The notes: generated from the sequence alone by a model not told the origin. 25,076 bases of DNA from DATGKK01 sp035294725 (GCA_035294725.1 DATGKK010000051.1:1-25076), one strand, 5' to 3'; shown: positions 8,211 through 16,388, counted from the stretch's first letter. Numbers and translations: made by a program.

Positions 8211-8702
8211 ATGCCGAAGGATGCTGACACGAGAGCGGCTGACCTCGAGGCGCGCAACCAGTACCTCGGCATCATCGACGACGCCTGGGAGGTGTACCGG
8301 GAGGCGGTCGAGCGTGCCTGGGACGCCTACGAGAGCTCACTCCAGGCACCTCGCGCGACCTACGAGGCGGCGCAGGCGGCAGCAGAAGAGGCGCATGGGC
8401 GGGCGATCGACGCGGCGTGGGCCGAGTACAAGCAGGCCGTCGCGAACGCTCCCTCCACGATGCGGAGAGACATCGTCGCCCAGGCCCGCGCCACCTACAA
8501 CGAGGCGGCGGCGCAGATCCGCAAGCAGTACAACGAGAGCATGGCCATCGCCCGCGACGAGTACCTGCGCACCGTGTCCGATGCCCGCAGCGCCTATCGG
8601 GCAGCGGTCGACGGGGAGCTCGACGCGCACCGCGAGGCCGTGCGCTCCGCCTGGACGCACTACCTCGAGATGGTCGACTCCCACCTCGCCGTCGAGGAGT
8701 GA
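8211..8702 (+). CDS. small all-helical protein built of 11-residue (hendecad) tyrosine repeats
   Basis: A 163-residue protein with no signal peptide or membrane segment and no family that I recognise. The ATG at 8211 follows AGGAAGGGGAG at a good distance. From residue 18 on, an aromatic residue (Tyr, His twice) recurs every 11 residues: 18, 29, 40, 51, 62(H), 73, then 96, 107, 118, 129, 140(H), 151. The step 73 to 96 is 23, that is two repeats plus one residue. Each unit reads roughly A-[W/R]-x-x-Y-x-x-A-[V/I/L]-x-x. The two six-unit blocks also match each other 78 residues apart: the fifth unit has AH and the sixth AW-x-x-Y in both. Eleven-residue periodicity favours a right-handed or straight coiled coil, so this is probably an oligomeric rod. 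It lies between the helicase and an Rrf2 regulator gene; no functional link is evident. Confidence 0.85.
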   Translation: MPKDADTRAADLEARNQYLGIIDDAWEVYREAVERAWDAYESSLQAPRATYEAAQAAAEEAHGRAIDAAWAEYKQAVANAPSTMRRDIVAQARATYNEAAAQIRKQYNESMAIARDEYLRTVSDARSAYRAAVDGELDAHREAVRSAWTHYLEMVDSHLAVEE

Positions 8703-8750
8703 CCGGGGGCTCGCGGCGACCGACGCCCCTCTAAGTGACGCGGGTGCTGA

Positions 8751-8756
8751 CACAAT
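8751..8756 (+). promoter_or_regulatory. candidate -10 box before the Rrf2 gene
   Basis: CACAAT ends 6 nt before the GTG start of the Rrf2 gene, and no ribosome binding site is present. This is compatible with a leaderless message. Confidence 0.25.
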
Positions 8757-8762
8757 GAGTCG

Positions 8763-9218
8763 GTGCACATCTCCGCCAAGGTCGACTACGCCTGCAGGGC
8801 TCTTTGCACCCTCGCCGCGGGCGAGGGTGCTGCGCTGACGGCCGAGGAGCTGGCCAAGGCCCAGGACCTGCCCGTCCGGTTCCTGCGGGCCATCTTGAAC
8901 GAGCTGCGCCGCGGAGGCATCGTCGCGAGCCAGCGCGGGAACGAGGGCGGCTACCGCCTTGCCCGTGCCGCCGGCGAGATCTCGCTCGGCGAGGTCTTCC
9001 GCCAGCTCGAGGGACCGCTCGCCGAGGTCCGCAACGAGCGCCCCGAGGTGGGCTTCTACGAAGGGCCCGCCGAGCACCTCCAGGCCGTCTGGGTCGCCGT
9101 GCGCGCCTCGCTGCGAGCCGTTCTCGACGAGGTCACGCTGGCTGACGTCGTCTCCGGGGAGCTGCCGGGCCCGGTCCGCTCCCTCATCGACAACCCTGAC
9201 GCCTGGCGACCCCGCTGA
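8763..9218 (+). CDS. Rrf2-family transcriptional regulator lacking cluster-binding cysteines
   Basis: A 151-residue Rrf2-type winged-helix protein with a GTG start. The N-terminus MHISAKVDYACRALCTLAA, the helix-turn-helix around LTAEELAKAQDLPVRFLRAIL, and the wing GGIVASQRGNEGGYRLARAA are typical of the family. IscR, NsrR and RsrR ligate an Fe-S cluster through three cysteines at about positions 90-110. Here that segment (EGPLAEVRNERPEVGFYEG) has no cysteine at all; the only two are C11 and C15 in the first helix. It therefore probably senses something other than Fe-S or NO, or is a cluster-free repressor such as the CymR type. Its target is unknown; the permease gene begins 228 bp downstream and is a natural candidate. 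Confidence 0.9.
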   Translation: MHISAKVDYACRALCTLAAGEGAALTAEELAKAQDLPVRFLRAILNELRRGGIVASQRGNEGGYRLARAAGEISLGEVFRQLEGPLAEVRNERPEVGFYEGPAEHLQAVWVAVRASLRAVLDEVTLADVVSGELPGPVRSLIDNPDAWRPR

Positions 9219-9445
9219 GGCCCCGCCGCCTCGGCCGGCTGCTCGGCGCCTTCGTCCAGCTCCCCGGCGCCCGGCAACGGATTCCGTCGTCTCGTTCTAC
9301 CATGAGCATGATCCCGCGACAGGCGCCGAGCTGAAATTCGTTTTTCGTATGGAAGTCCGCCGTGCGGGCGGCTACTCTCTCCCCCCGAACCGGGGAGCCG
9401 GCCCCGGCCGCACACCGGCTGAACGAACCAATCCAGGGGGAGTGG

Positions 9446-11077
9446 ATGACTACGACCACCTTCACGGGTGCGAGCGGCGCGTCGCCGTCGGCATCCGCAC
9501 CGACGCTCCAGCCTGCCGAGAAGGGCCTCAAGCACGGCGCCCTCGGCCTGATCTCGACGACCGTCGTCGCCGTGGCGTCGACGGCGCCGGCCTACTCGCT
9601 CGCGGCGACGCTGTTCTTCGTGGCGGTCATCGCCGGCACGCACTCGGCGATCATCGCCGTGATCGCGTTCATCCCGATGCTGCTCACCTCGATCGGCTAC
9701 AACGAGCTGAACCGGGTCGACCCTGACTGCGGCACGACCTTCACGTGGGCGACGCGGACCTTCGGCCGGCGTGCCGGGCCGTGGGTCGGCTGGGCGGGAG
9801 GCTGGGGCATCGTCGCCGCCGACATCCTCGTCATGGCGAGCCTCGCCCAGGTGGCGGGGCAGTACGGCTTCCTGCTGTTCAACGCGAACGGCATCGGCTC
9901 GAACCCCGCGAGCGGGTGGGTGCTACTGGTCGGGATCCTCTGGATCGTTGCAATGACCTATATCTGCTACCGCGGGATCGAGATCTCCGCCAACTTCCAG
10001 AAGGCGCTCCTCGGGATCGAGCTCACGATGCTCACCGTGATGTCGATCGTCGCCTTCGTGAAGCTCGGCACGGGTCACGCCCCGCCTGGGCACCTTGCGC
10101 CGGCAGCCTCCTGGTTCAACCCCTTCGGCGGCATATCACCCTCCGGCTTCGTGACGGCCGTCCTCCTCATGGTCTTCATCTACTGGGGCTGGGACACCGC
10201 GGTCTCGGTGAACGAGGAGACGAAGGACTCGCACGTCACGCCGGGCCGCGCGGCGGTGATCGCCACCTTCATCCTGCTCGCCATCTACTTCGTCGTGATC
10301 CTCGCCGCCCAGAGCTACGCCGGCCTCGGCACGGGCGGTGTCGGCCTGTTGAACTCGGCCCACGAGTCCGACGTCCTCTCGGTGCTCGGCACCTCCATCT
10401 TCGGGACGGCGTGGTACGGCAAGGTCCTGAGCCACCTGCTCCTGCTCATGGTGCTCTCCTCCGCCGCCGCCTCGACCCAGACGACGATCCTGCCGACCGC
10501 CCGAACCACGCTCTCGATGGCGGTCTACCGGTCGATCCCTACGTCGTTCGCCCGGATGCACCGCCGGTACCTCACCCCGACGGTCTCCACGATCGCGATG
10601 GGAGCCATCTCCATCGCGCTCTACGTGCCCATGAACTACCTGTCGGGAGGCCTCGTCATCGGTGACGCGGTCTCCGCCTGCGCGGTCTTCATCGCCCTCT
10701 ACTACGGGATGACCGGCCTCACCTGCGTCTGGTACTACCGGCACAACCTCACGTCGAGCGCCCGCAACTTCTTCATGCAGGGCCTGCTCCCAGGCCTTGG
10801 CGGGGTGATGCTGTGGGCGGCGCTCGGTTGGAGCCTCTACTACTACTGGAGCCCGGTCAACAGCTACACGAGCTGGAAGATGCCGTTCTTCCCCCACTGG
10901 CACATGGGAGGGGTGTTCGTCATCGACATCCTCTCGATCATCGTCGGCATCATCTTGATGGCCGTGCAGGCCGCCACCTCGCCGAGCTTCTTCCGCGGCG
11001 AGACGCTCAACATGGACACGGCGACGCTCGTGCCCGAAGGCGCTCCCCTTCCGGCGATGCCGCCGGCCGGCCGCTGA
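9446..11077 (+). CDS. APC-superfamily amino acid permease
   Basis: A 543-residue integral membrane protein with about 12 hydrophobic segments. The first (GLISTTVVAVASTAPAYSL, about residues 32-50) carries the small-residue unwound motif of APC transporters. Later parts such as WATRTFGRRAGPWVGWAGGWG and YWGWDTAVSVNEETKD are typical of the amino acid/polyamine/organocation family. The first 30 residues and the Pro-rich tail are cytoplasmic. The ATG at 9446 follows CCAGGGGGAGTGG, a strong ribosome binding site; the frame is open further upstream but reads as non-coding. It likely imports an amino acid or amine by proton symport; the substrate cannot be told from sequence. The 227-bp leader holds an AT-rich stretch (9332-9353) that may contain its promoter. 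It converges on metB. Confidence 0.9.
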   Translation: MTTTTFTGASGASPSASAPTLQPAEKGLKHGALGLISTTVVAVASTAPAYSLAATLFFVAVIAGTHSAIIAVIAFIPMLLTSIGYNELNRVDPDCGTTFTWATRTFGRRAGPWVGWAGGWGIVAADILVMASLAQVAGQYGFLLFNANGIGSNPASGWVLLVGILWIVAMTYICYRGIEISANFQKALLGIELTMLTVMSIVAFVKLGTGHAPPGHLAPAASWFNPFGGISPSGFVTAVLLMVFIYWGWDTAVSVNEETKDSHVTPGRAAVIATFILLAIYFVVILAAQSYAGLGTGGVGLLNSAHESDVLSVLGTSIFGTAWYGKVLSHLLLLMVLSSAAASTQTTILPTARTTLSMAVYRSIPTSFARMHRRYLTPTVSTIAMGAISIALYVPMNYLSGGLVIGDAVSACAVFIALYYGMTGLTCVWYYRHNLTSSARNFFMQGLLPGLGGVMLWAALGWSLYYYWSPVNSYTSWKMPFFPHWHMGGVFVIDILSIIVGIILMAVQAATSPSFFRGETLNMDTATLVPEGAPLPAMPPAGR

Positions 11078-11085
11078 GCCGCCTC

Positions 11086-11106
11086 CTGCCCCCGGCCTCA
11101 GGGCAG
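11086..11106. terminator. hairpin between convergent permease and metB genes
   Basis: CTGCCC (11086-11091) and GGGCAG (11101-11106) pair around a 9-nt loop in the 20-bp gap between the two stops, overlapping the metB stop. There is no T-run; it could serve both strands. Confidence 0.35.
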
Positions 11107-12270
11107 CGCTCGATCGAGCGCGTGCCCGAGGTCGGCGGTCAGGTCCTCCACCGCCTCGAGACCGATCGAGAGCCGTAGCAGGGAAGGGTCGACGGCGAGC
11201 TCGGAGCCGGCGACCGACAGATGTGTCATGCGGGCAGGATGCTCGATGAGCGACTCGACGGCACCGAGCGACTCCGCAAGGGTGAACACGCCCGTGGAGG
11301 CCGCCACCTCGAGGGCTGCGGCCTCGCCAGCCCGCAGGGTGAACGAGACCATGGCGCCGTAGTCGCGCATCTGGCGGGTTGCGATCTCGTGGCCGGGGTG
11401 CGCCTCCAAGCCGGGGTAGAAGACGGCGTCGACGGCCGGGTGCCCGGTGAGGAACGCTGCGACAGCGCTCGCACTGCGGCACTGGCGGTCGAGCCGGACG
11501 GCGAGGGTCTTCACCCCGCGCAGGACCAGGTAGCAGTCGAAGGGGCTCGGGACCGCCCCGGCGGAGTTCTGGAGGAACCCGACCCGCGCCGCGACCTCCT
11601 CGTCGCTCGTGGCGACGAAGCCGCCGACCACGTCGGAGTGGCCGCCGAGGTACTTCGTCGTCGAGTGGACGACGACGTCGGCGCCGAGCTCGAGCGGCTG
11701 CTGCAGGTACGGGGTGGCAAAGGTGTTGTCGACGACGAGGAGCGCGCCGCCGGCGTGTGCGACCTCCGCGAGCGCCGCCAGGTCGGCGATGCGCAACGTC
11801 GGGTTGCTCGGGGACTCGACCCAGACCATCCTCGTGGTCGGCCGCATCGCCTCGGCGAGGCGTGCGGGATCGGTCGGGTCGGCGGCCGTGAACTCGACGC
11901 CGTGCTCGGAGTGGACCCGGGCCACGAGGCGGTAGGTCCCGCCATAGGCGTCGTTCGGGATCACGAGGTGGTCCCGAGGCCGGAGCAGCCGAAGGAGGGC
12001 GTCCTCGGCCGCCATGCCGCTCGCGAAGGCGAACCCGAAGCTTGCCCGCTCGAGTGTGGCGAGCACGGTCTCGAGGACGGCTCTCGTCGGGTTGCCCGTC
12101 CTGCTGTACTCGAAGCCGCGGTGGGCTCCGACCTCGTCCTGCGCGTAGGTGGTGGCGAGATGGATCGCGGGGACGACCGCACCGGTGCGGGGATCGGGGT
12201 CCTGCCCGGCATGAATGGCGAGCGTCTCGAAGCGGGGTTGCTCCCGCCCGCCACCCGTGGGCTCACTCAT
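11098..12270 (-). CDS. metB: cystathionine gamma-synthase/gamma-lyase (PLP enzyme)
   Basis: A 390-residue Cys/Met-metabolism PLP enzyme. Family marks: FETLAIHAGQDPDPRTGAVV at the N-terminus, the phosphate-binding YSRTGNPT (from residue 55), ASGMAAEDALL, VVDNTFATPYLQ with D181, and the PLP lysine K206 in HSTTKYLGGHSDV. The C-terminal AESLGAVESLIEHPARMTH is typical of the synthase/lyase branch. The synthase makes cystathionine from an acylated homoserine and cysteine; the lyase splits cystathionine to cysteine. Sequence alone does not separate these, but the overlap with cbs argues for the lyase role in reverse transsulfuration. The ATG at 12270 lies inside the cbs 3' end and the two genes share 8 bp, so they are translationally coupled; AGGGGATGCGGC before it can serve as ribosome binding site. 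Confidence 0.9.
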   Translation of the reverse strand: MSEPTGGGREQPRFETLAIHAGQDPDPRTGAVVPAIHLATTYAQDEVGAHRGFEYSRTGNPTRAVLETVLATLERASFGFAFASGMAAEDALLRLLRPRDHLVIPNDAYGGTYRLVARVHSEHGVEFTAADPTDPARLAEAMRPTTRMVWVESPSNPTLRIADLAALAEVAHAGGALLVVDNTFATPYLQQPLELGADVVVHSTTKYLGGHSDVVGGFVATSDEEVAARVGFLQNSAGAVPSPFDCYLVLRGVKTLAVRLDRQCRSASAVAAFLTGHPAVDAVFYPGLEAHPGHEIATRQMRDYGAMVSFTLRAGEAAALEVAASTGVFTLAESLGAVESLIEHPARMTHLSVAGSELAVDPSLLRLSIGLEAVEDLTADLGHALDRALP

Positions 12271-13948
12271 GCCGCATCCCCTGTTCGGAGCGAGCGAGGG
12301 AGGCGAGGAACGCGAGGGCGTCGGTCCGGGTCACGACGCCGACGGGGTGGCCGTGATCGACCACGACGACCGCCGGCGCGTCCTCGAGGCGTCGTACGAC
12401 GACGTCGACGGACTCCCCGCTGCCGGCGCTCGGCAGCGGCGGGCCCATGACCTCACGGACCGGCTTGTCGAGCAGCTCCGGATCCTCGAACGCCCGGCGC
12501 ATGAGATCCCGTTCGTGCACGGCGCCGACGACCTCGGCCTCGACGAGCGGCGGCTCGGCCTGCACGACGGCGAGCTGGCTCACGCCGAACTCCGCCATCA
12601 CCGAGATCGCCTGGCGCGCCGGCTCGTCAGGGTGGACGTGGATGAGCTCGGGAAGGGCCGCCCCCTTCCGCTCGAGGAGGTCGCCGATGGTGCGGCCCAT
12701 CGAGCGCAAGAAGCCGTGGTCCGCCATCCACTCGTCGTTGTACAGCTTGGAGAGGTAGCCCCGTCCCGAGTCGGGCACGAGGGTCACGACGACGTCGCTC
12801 GGCGTGAGCTCGCCCTTCAGCTGCAGGGCGGCCCATACCGCCGTCCCCGTCGAGCCACCGACGAGCAGCCCCTCCTCGAGGCCGATGCGGCGGGCCGTGT
12901 GGAACGAGTCCGAGTCGCTCACCATGATCACCCGGTCGATCACGCTCGGGTCGTAGGTCGACGGCCAGAAGTCCTCGCCGATCCCCTCGACGAGGTAGGG
13001 GCGGCCGGACCCTCCGGAGTAGACGGAGCCCTCGGGGTCGGCGCCGATGACCTGGACGTCGGGATTCTGCTCCTTCAAGAAGCGGCCGATGCCCGTGATC
13101 GTCCCGCCCGTGCCGATGCCGGCGACGAAGTGGGAGACCCGCCCTGCTGTCTGGCGCCAGATCTCCGGGCCCGTCGTGGCCACGTGAGCGGCGGGGTTCT
13201 CCGGATTGTGGTACTGGTCGGGGTGGAAGGCGCCCGGGATCTCCTCGGCGAGGCGCGCCGTCACCGAGTAGTACGAGTCGGGATGGTCGGGCGGCACCGC
13301 GCTCGGGCAGACCACCACCTCGGCCCCGTACGCCCTCAACAGGGCGATCTTCTCGGGCGCCATCTTGTCCGGCATCACGAAGACGCACTTGTAGTGGCGC
13401 CGAGCGGCCACGATCGCAAGACCGACCCCCGTGTTGCCCGAGGTCCCCTCGACGATCGTGCCCCCCGGCTTCAAGAGTCCGGCCCTCTCTGCGGCGTCGA
13501 TCATGGCAACGGCGGGGCGGTCTTTCACGCTCCCGCCCGGGTTCAGCAGCTCGAGCTTGGCCAGAAGAGGACAGGGGAGGTCGCGCCCGATGCGGTCGAG
13601 GCGGACGAGCGGTGTGTTCCCGACGAGCTCGAGGATCGAGCCGGCGACCTCCATCGGCGGTCCGGAGTCCGTGAGCGGCAGGATCTCCACCCCCTCGAGG
13701 TCGCGGCGGGATCTCACCTCCTCGTCGGTGTGGAGGCGGACGGGCAGGCCGCACCGGCGGAGCAGCGCCGCCACGGCCGGCGCCGCCCCTTCCTCGCCCG
13801 CCACCGTCACCCGCCTCGGCACCCGAGCCCGGAGGTCGGTCAGCACCGAGGGCGCGACGTCGGAGCCGTCGAGCTCGACGACGCGTGTCGCCCGCTCGAA
13901 CAGGAACGGGGGCAGGGTGGCCTGCCCGACGACGACCAGTACGTCCAT
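12263..13948 (-). CDS. cbs: cystathionine beta-synthase with extra N-terminal domain
   Basis: A 561-residue protein if started at the ATG at 13948. The PLP core begins at SILELVGNTPLVRL (about 104-117); K142 in NPGGSVKDRPA binds PLP, GTSGNTG (168-174) holds the phosphate side, and GIGTGGTITG is the glycine loop. The last 130 residues or so form a pair of CBS domains (ELIHVHPDEPARQAISVM and PAVVVVDHGHPVGVVTRTDAL). The reaction is homocysteine plus serine to cystathionine. Actinobacterial CBS is usually about 460 residues, which would match a start at the internal ATG at 13654 (463 residues). The 98 residues in between look like genuine protein (LVVVGQATLPPFLFERA, VTVAGEEGAAPAVAALLRR), so I keep the longer form with an AGGAT site 7-11 nt before the ATG. 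It is divergent from the GAF-GGDEF gene. Confidence 0.88.
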   Translation of the reverse strand: MDVLVVVGQATLPPFLFERATRVVELDGSDVAPSVLTDLRARVPRRVTVAGEEGAAPAVAALLRRCGLPVRLHTDEEVRSRRDLEGVEILPLTDSGPPMEVAGSILELVGNTPLVRLDRIGRDLPCPLLAKLELLNPGGSVKDRPAVAMIDAAERAGLLKPGGTIVEGTSGNTGVGLAIVAARRHYKCVFVMPDKMAPEKIALLRAYGAEVVVCPSAVPPDHPDSYYSVTARLAEEIPGAFHPDQYHNPENPAAHVATTGPEIWRQTAGRVSHFVAGIGTGGTITGIGRFLKEQNPDVQVIGADPEGSVYSGGSGRPYLVEGIGEDFWPSTYDPSVIDRVIMVSDSDSFHTARRIGLEEGLLVGGSTGTAVWAALQLKGELTPSDVVVTLVPDSGRGYLSKLYNDEWMADHGFLRSMGRTIGDLLERKGAALPELIHVHPDEPARQAISVMAEFGVSQLAVVQAEPPLVEAEVVGAVHERDLMRRAFEDPELLDKPVREVMGPPLPSAGSGESVDVVVRRLEDAPAVVVVDHGHPVGVVTRTDALAFLASLARSEQGMRHE

Positions 13949-14031
13949 TGCGCCATCCTGCACCGTCCGGCGGCCGATTGCGACGGTTTTCCGGCCGGTC
14001 CCGCCTCCCCTCTCCATGAAGGCCCCACAGG

Positions 14032-14037
14032 TAGGCT
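14032..14037 (+). promoter_or_regulatory. candidate -10 box for a leaderless GAF-GGDEF transcript
   Basis: TAGGCT ends exactly 7 nt before the ATG at 14045, the classical spacing for a transcript that starts on its start codon. No Shine-Dalgarno is present. Confidence 0.4.
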
Positions 14038-14044
14038 CTCGCCG

Positions 14045-15013
14045 ATGGAGGCGGCCCCCTACGCGCACGATGAGACCGGGCGGCTGCTTGCCGTGAGGGA
14101 GCTGGCCCTCGCCGGCTCGCCGCCCGAGCGACGATTCGACCGGATCGCGCAGCTGGCCGCCCGGATGACCGGGAGCGAGATCGGGATCGTGAGCGTGGTC
14201 GAGGAGCTCCGAGTCTTCTTCAAGTCGGCGACCGGCGCCGCCGCGGTCGGGGTCGACCTCGGAGAGCCGAGCCGCGACTACTGGTTCTGCTCCCACGTCG
14301 TCGCCGCCGGTGCTCCCCTCGTGGTCGCCGACGCCAGAGCGGACCCCCGCTTCGACCGCCTCCCCGCGGTCACGGGCGAGCCGGCTCTGCTCGCCTACGC
14401 CGGCGTGCCGGTGCGCGCACCGAGGGGTGAGCACATCGGGGCACTGGCCGTGATGAGCCTCGAGCCCCGGGAGTACTCCGAGGCAGAGGTGAAGGCCCTC
14501 GGGGAGCTTGCCCGCCTCGTCGAGGCCGAGCTCTCGGCGCTCCCCCACAGCACGCTCGACGGCCTCACGGGCGCCCTCAACTCCCGCACCTTCACCCGGC
14601 TCGGCAACCGCTTCCTCGAGCTCGCCGACTCGCGCGGCCTTCCGGCCACCCTGCTCCACCTCGACCTCGTCGGGACCGGAGCGATCAACACCGCGCTCGG
14701 CTTCGACGCCGGCGACCACGCCCTCGTCGAGACTGCGCAGCTCCTCGGCACCGCCGTGCGGGCATCCGACCTCGTCGGCCGGATCGGCGCCGACGAGTTC
14801 GCCCTGCTGCTGTTCGGCAGCGATGCCGGCGAGGCAAAGCTGGTCATCGCCCGCCTCGCAGAGCTCACCCGCGAGCACAACGAGGCGCTCTCGCGCACGT
14901 ACCCCTACCAGCTCACCTACGTGGTGGGGATGACCGAGCACCAAAAGGGCGCCGGGACGGACATCACCGCCGAGCTGGCGGCAGCGTCGATGCTGGCCGA
15001 CCTCCGGCTGTGA
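14045..15013 (+). CDS. GAF-domain protein with degenerate GGDEF (diguanylate cyclase-like) domain
   Basis: A 322-residue cytoplasmic protein. Residues about 24-165 form a GAF domain (IGIVSVVEELRVFFKSATG, FCSHVVAAGAPLVVADARADPRF, AYAGVPVRAP). A GGDEF domain follows from LDGLTGALNSRTFTRLGNR (171-189). The first metal aspartate is present (D207 in HLDLVG), as are N215 and D224 of the substrate loop. The signature, however, is GADEF (248-252) instead of GGDEF. The inhibitory I-site RxxD is intact (R239-A-S-D242, five residues before the signature). It may be a weak cyclase, a c-di-GMP-binding receptor, or a GTP-binding regulator; I cannot decide from sequence. No EAL domain follows. The ATG at 14045 is chosen from the TAGGCT box; the frame is open upstream only because it is antisense to cbs. 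Confidence 0.85.
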   Translation: MEAAPYAHDETGRLLAVRELALAGSPPERRFDRIAQLAARMTGSEIGIVSVVEELRVFFKSATGAAAVGVDLGEPSRDYWFCSHVVAAGAPLVVADARADPRFDRLPAVTGEPALLAYAGVPVRAPRGEHIGALAVMSLEPREYSEAEVKALGELARLVEAELSALPHSTLDGLTGALNSRTFTRLGNRFLELADSRGLPATLLHLDLVGTGAINTALGFDAGDHALVETAQLLGTAVRASDLVGRIGADEFALLLFGSDAGEAKLVIARLAELTREHNEALSRTYPYQLTYVVGMTEHQKGAGTDITAELAAASMLADLRL

Positions 15014-15017
15014 GGGA

Positions 15018-16379
15018 TCAGCGCATCCTCAGGCGGCTCATGTGAGCTAGGCGGCGCTCCACGAGCGCTGCCGTGCCGATGTCGGAGCGGTGCCGCACCG
15101 GGCCGGCGACGAGGCGGGCGCCCTGCTCGGCACGGCGCTCGGCCTCCTCGAGGGTTCCCGCCACCCCGACCACGGCGAGGGCACGGGAGCCGAGCATCGT
15201 CGCCCGCAGCTCGCCCTCGCGGCGGCTCACCCCCGCCCAGTAGCAGCGGAGCGAGCCTTCCTCGACGAGCGGCCCGAGCGCGGTGGCGTCGATCTCCTCC
15301 CCGCTGCCGCCGGTTCCCGGATAGGCCTCGGGCACGACGTACTTGCAGACCGTGGCGGCCGGCTCGACGGCGAGCGCGACCTGGTCGAGCCGGCCCGTGG
15401 CGGCCGCGTGGGCGACCTCCACGAAGTCGCAGGCAAGTATCGAGAGGACGTTCGTCGCCTCCGGGTCACCGAGCCGGCAGTTGTACTCGACGAGGCGAAC
15501 CCCGTCGCCGGTTGCCATGAAGCCCCCGTAGAGCACGCCCCGGTAGGGCGAGCCGAGCTCCTCTCCGAGGGCCCGGACGACCCGCTCGTTGATCTCGCGC
15601 GCCGCATCCAGCTCGGCCTGGTCGAGGAAGGGCAGTGAGTGGTCCGCCATCGAGTAGCTGCCCATCCCGCCGGTGTTGGGGCCCGTGTCGCCCTCGAAGG
15701 CGCGCTTGTGGTCCTGCACGACGGGGAGGTGCCACGACGTCGTGCCGTCGGTGATGGTCTGGAGGCTGAATTCCTCGCCGTCGAGGCGCTCCTCCACGAC
15801 CACGACCCCGTCGGCCTCGAGAGCAGCCCGGGCATACTCGACGCCCTCCTCGATCGAGCCGAGGTGCTCCCCTGAGACCTTCACCCCCTTGCCACCGGTC
15901 AGGCCGTCTGGCTTCACTACGTACCCACCGAGGCGAGCCTCGTACTCCCGCAGCACCGCCTCGACAGCGTGCTCCTCACCACGGCGCACCACCCGGTGCT
16001 CGGGGTTGCCCGAGATGCCATGCCTCGCCACGAGCTCTCGGGCCCAGGACTTGCTGGCCTCAATGCGCGCCTGGGCCTGGCGGGGGCCGAAGACCGGCAA
16101 CGCGAGCTCGTCCTCCAGCCGGTCGGCGAGCCCTGCGCAGAGTGGAGCCTCCGGCCCGACGATCACCACCGCTTCGCACCCGTCGCCGAACCCGAGCTCC
16201 TCAAGACGCCCCGTGAGGTCCTCGAGCCGTGCCGGTGACACCTCGGGGACCTCGATGACGCGCCGGGCCCGGGGGCTCTCGGCGCAGCGCTGCAGGATCG
16301 CCGAGGTGCGACCGTCCCGCCCGACGACGGCCACGTCGATGGTGTGGTTGGAGAGACCCGGTTGATCGTGAGCCGCCAT
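15018..16379 (-). CDS. purD: phosphoribosylamine--glycine ligase (GARS), archaeal-like form
   Basis: A 453-residue ATP-grasp ligase that joins phosphoribosylamine and glycine in step two of purine synthesis. Visible parts are VGPEAPLCAGLADRL, KPDGLTGGKGVKVSGEHL, VVEERLDGEEFSLQTITDG, VQDHKRAFEGDTGPNTGGMGSYS, GVLYGGFMATGDGVRLVEYNCRLGDPE, and a C-terminal domain with YPGTGG. Two features differ from ordinary bacterial PurD. The N-terminal GxGGREHA motif reads GRDGRTSA (about residues 20-27). The central region (DGLTGGKGVKV, GGMGSYS followed by DHSLPFL) is of the kind I remember from archaeal PurD, where bacterial enzymes have GMGAYSPAPV. The ATG at 16379 is preceded at 9 nt by TACCAT. It stands alone and converges on the GAF-GGDEF gene with a 4-bp gap. 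Confidence 0.9.
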   Translation of the reverse strand: MAAHDQPGLSNHTIDVAVVGRDGRTSAILQRCAESPRARRVIEVPEVSPARLEDLTGRLEELGFGDGCEAVVIVGPEAPLCAGLADRLEDELALPVFGPRQAQARIEASKSWARELVARHGISGNPEHRVVRRGEEHAVEAVLREYEARLGGYVVKPDGLTGGKGVKVSGEHLGSIEEGVEYARAALEADGVVVVEERLDGEEFSLQTITDGTTSWHLPVVQDHKRAFEGDTGPNTGGMGSYSMADHSLPFLDQAELDAAREINERVVRALGEELGSPYRGVLYGGFMATGDGVRLVEYNCRLGDPEATNVLSILACDFVEVAHAAATGRLDQVALAVEPAATVCKYVVPEAYPGTGGSGEEIDATALGPLVEEGSLRCYWAGVSRREGELRATMLGSRALAVVGVAGTLEEAERRAEQGARLVAGPVRHRSDIGTAALVERRLAHMSRLRMR

Positions 16380-16388
16380 GGTGGGGCG

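Noticed and set aside
9219..9445. Possible riboswitch or attenuator before the permease
   Set aside because: I compared it from memory with c-di-AMP, guanidine, glutamine and THF riboswitch cores and saw no match; only an AT-rich stretch and a ribosome binding site stand out.
12215..14044. Plus-strand frame continuous with the GAF-GGDEF protein
   Set aside because: It is the shadow of cbs; the real gene starts at 14045 after a TAGGCT box.
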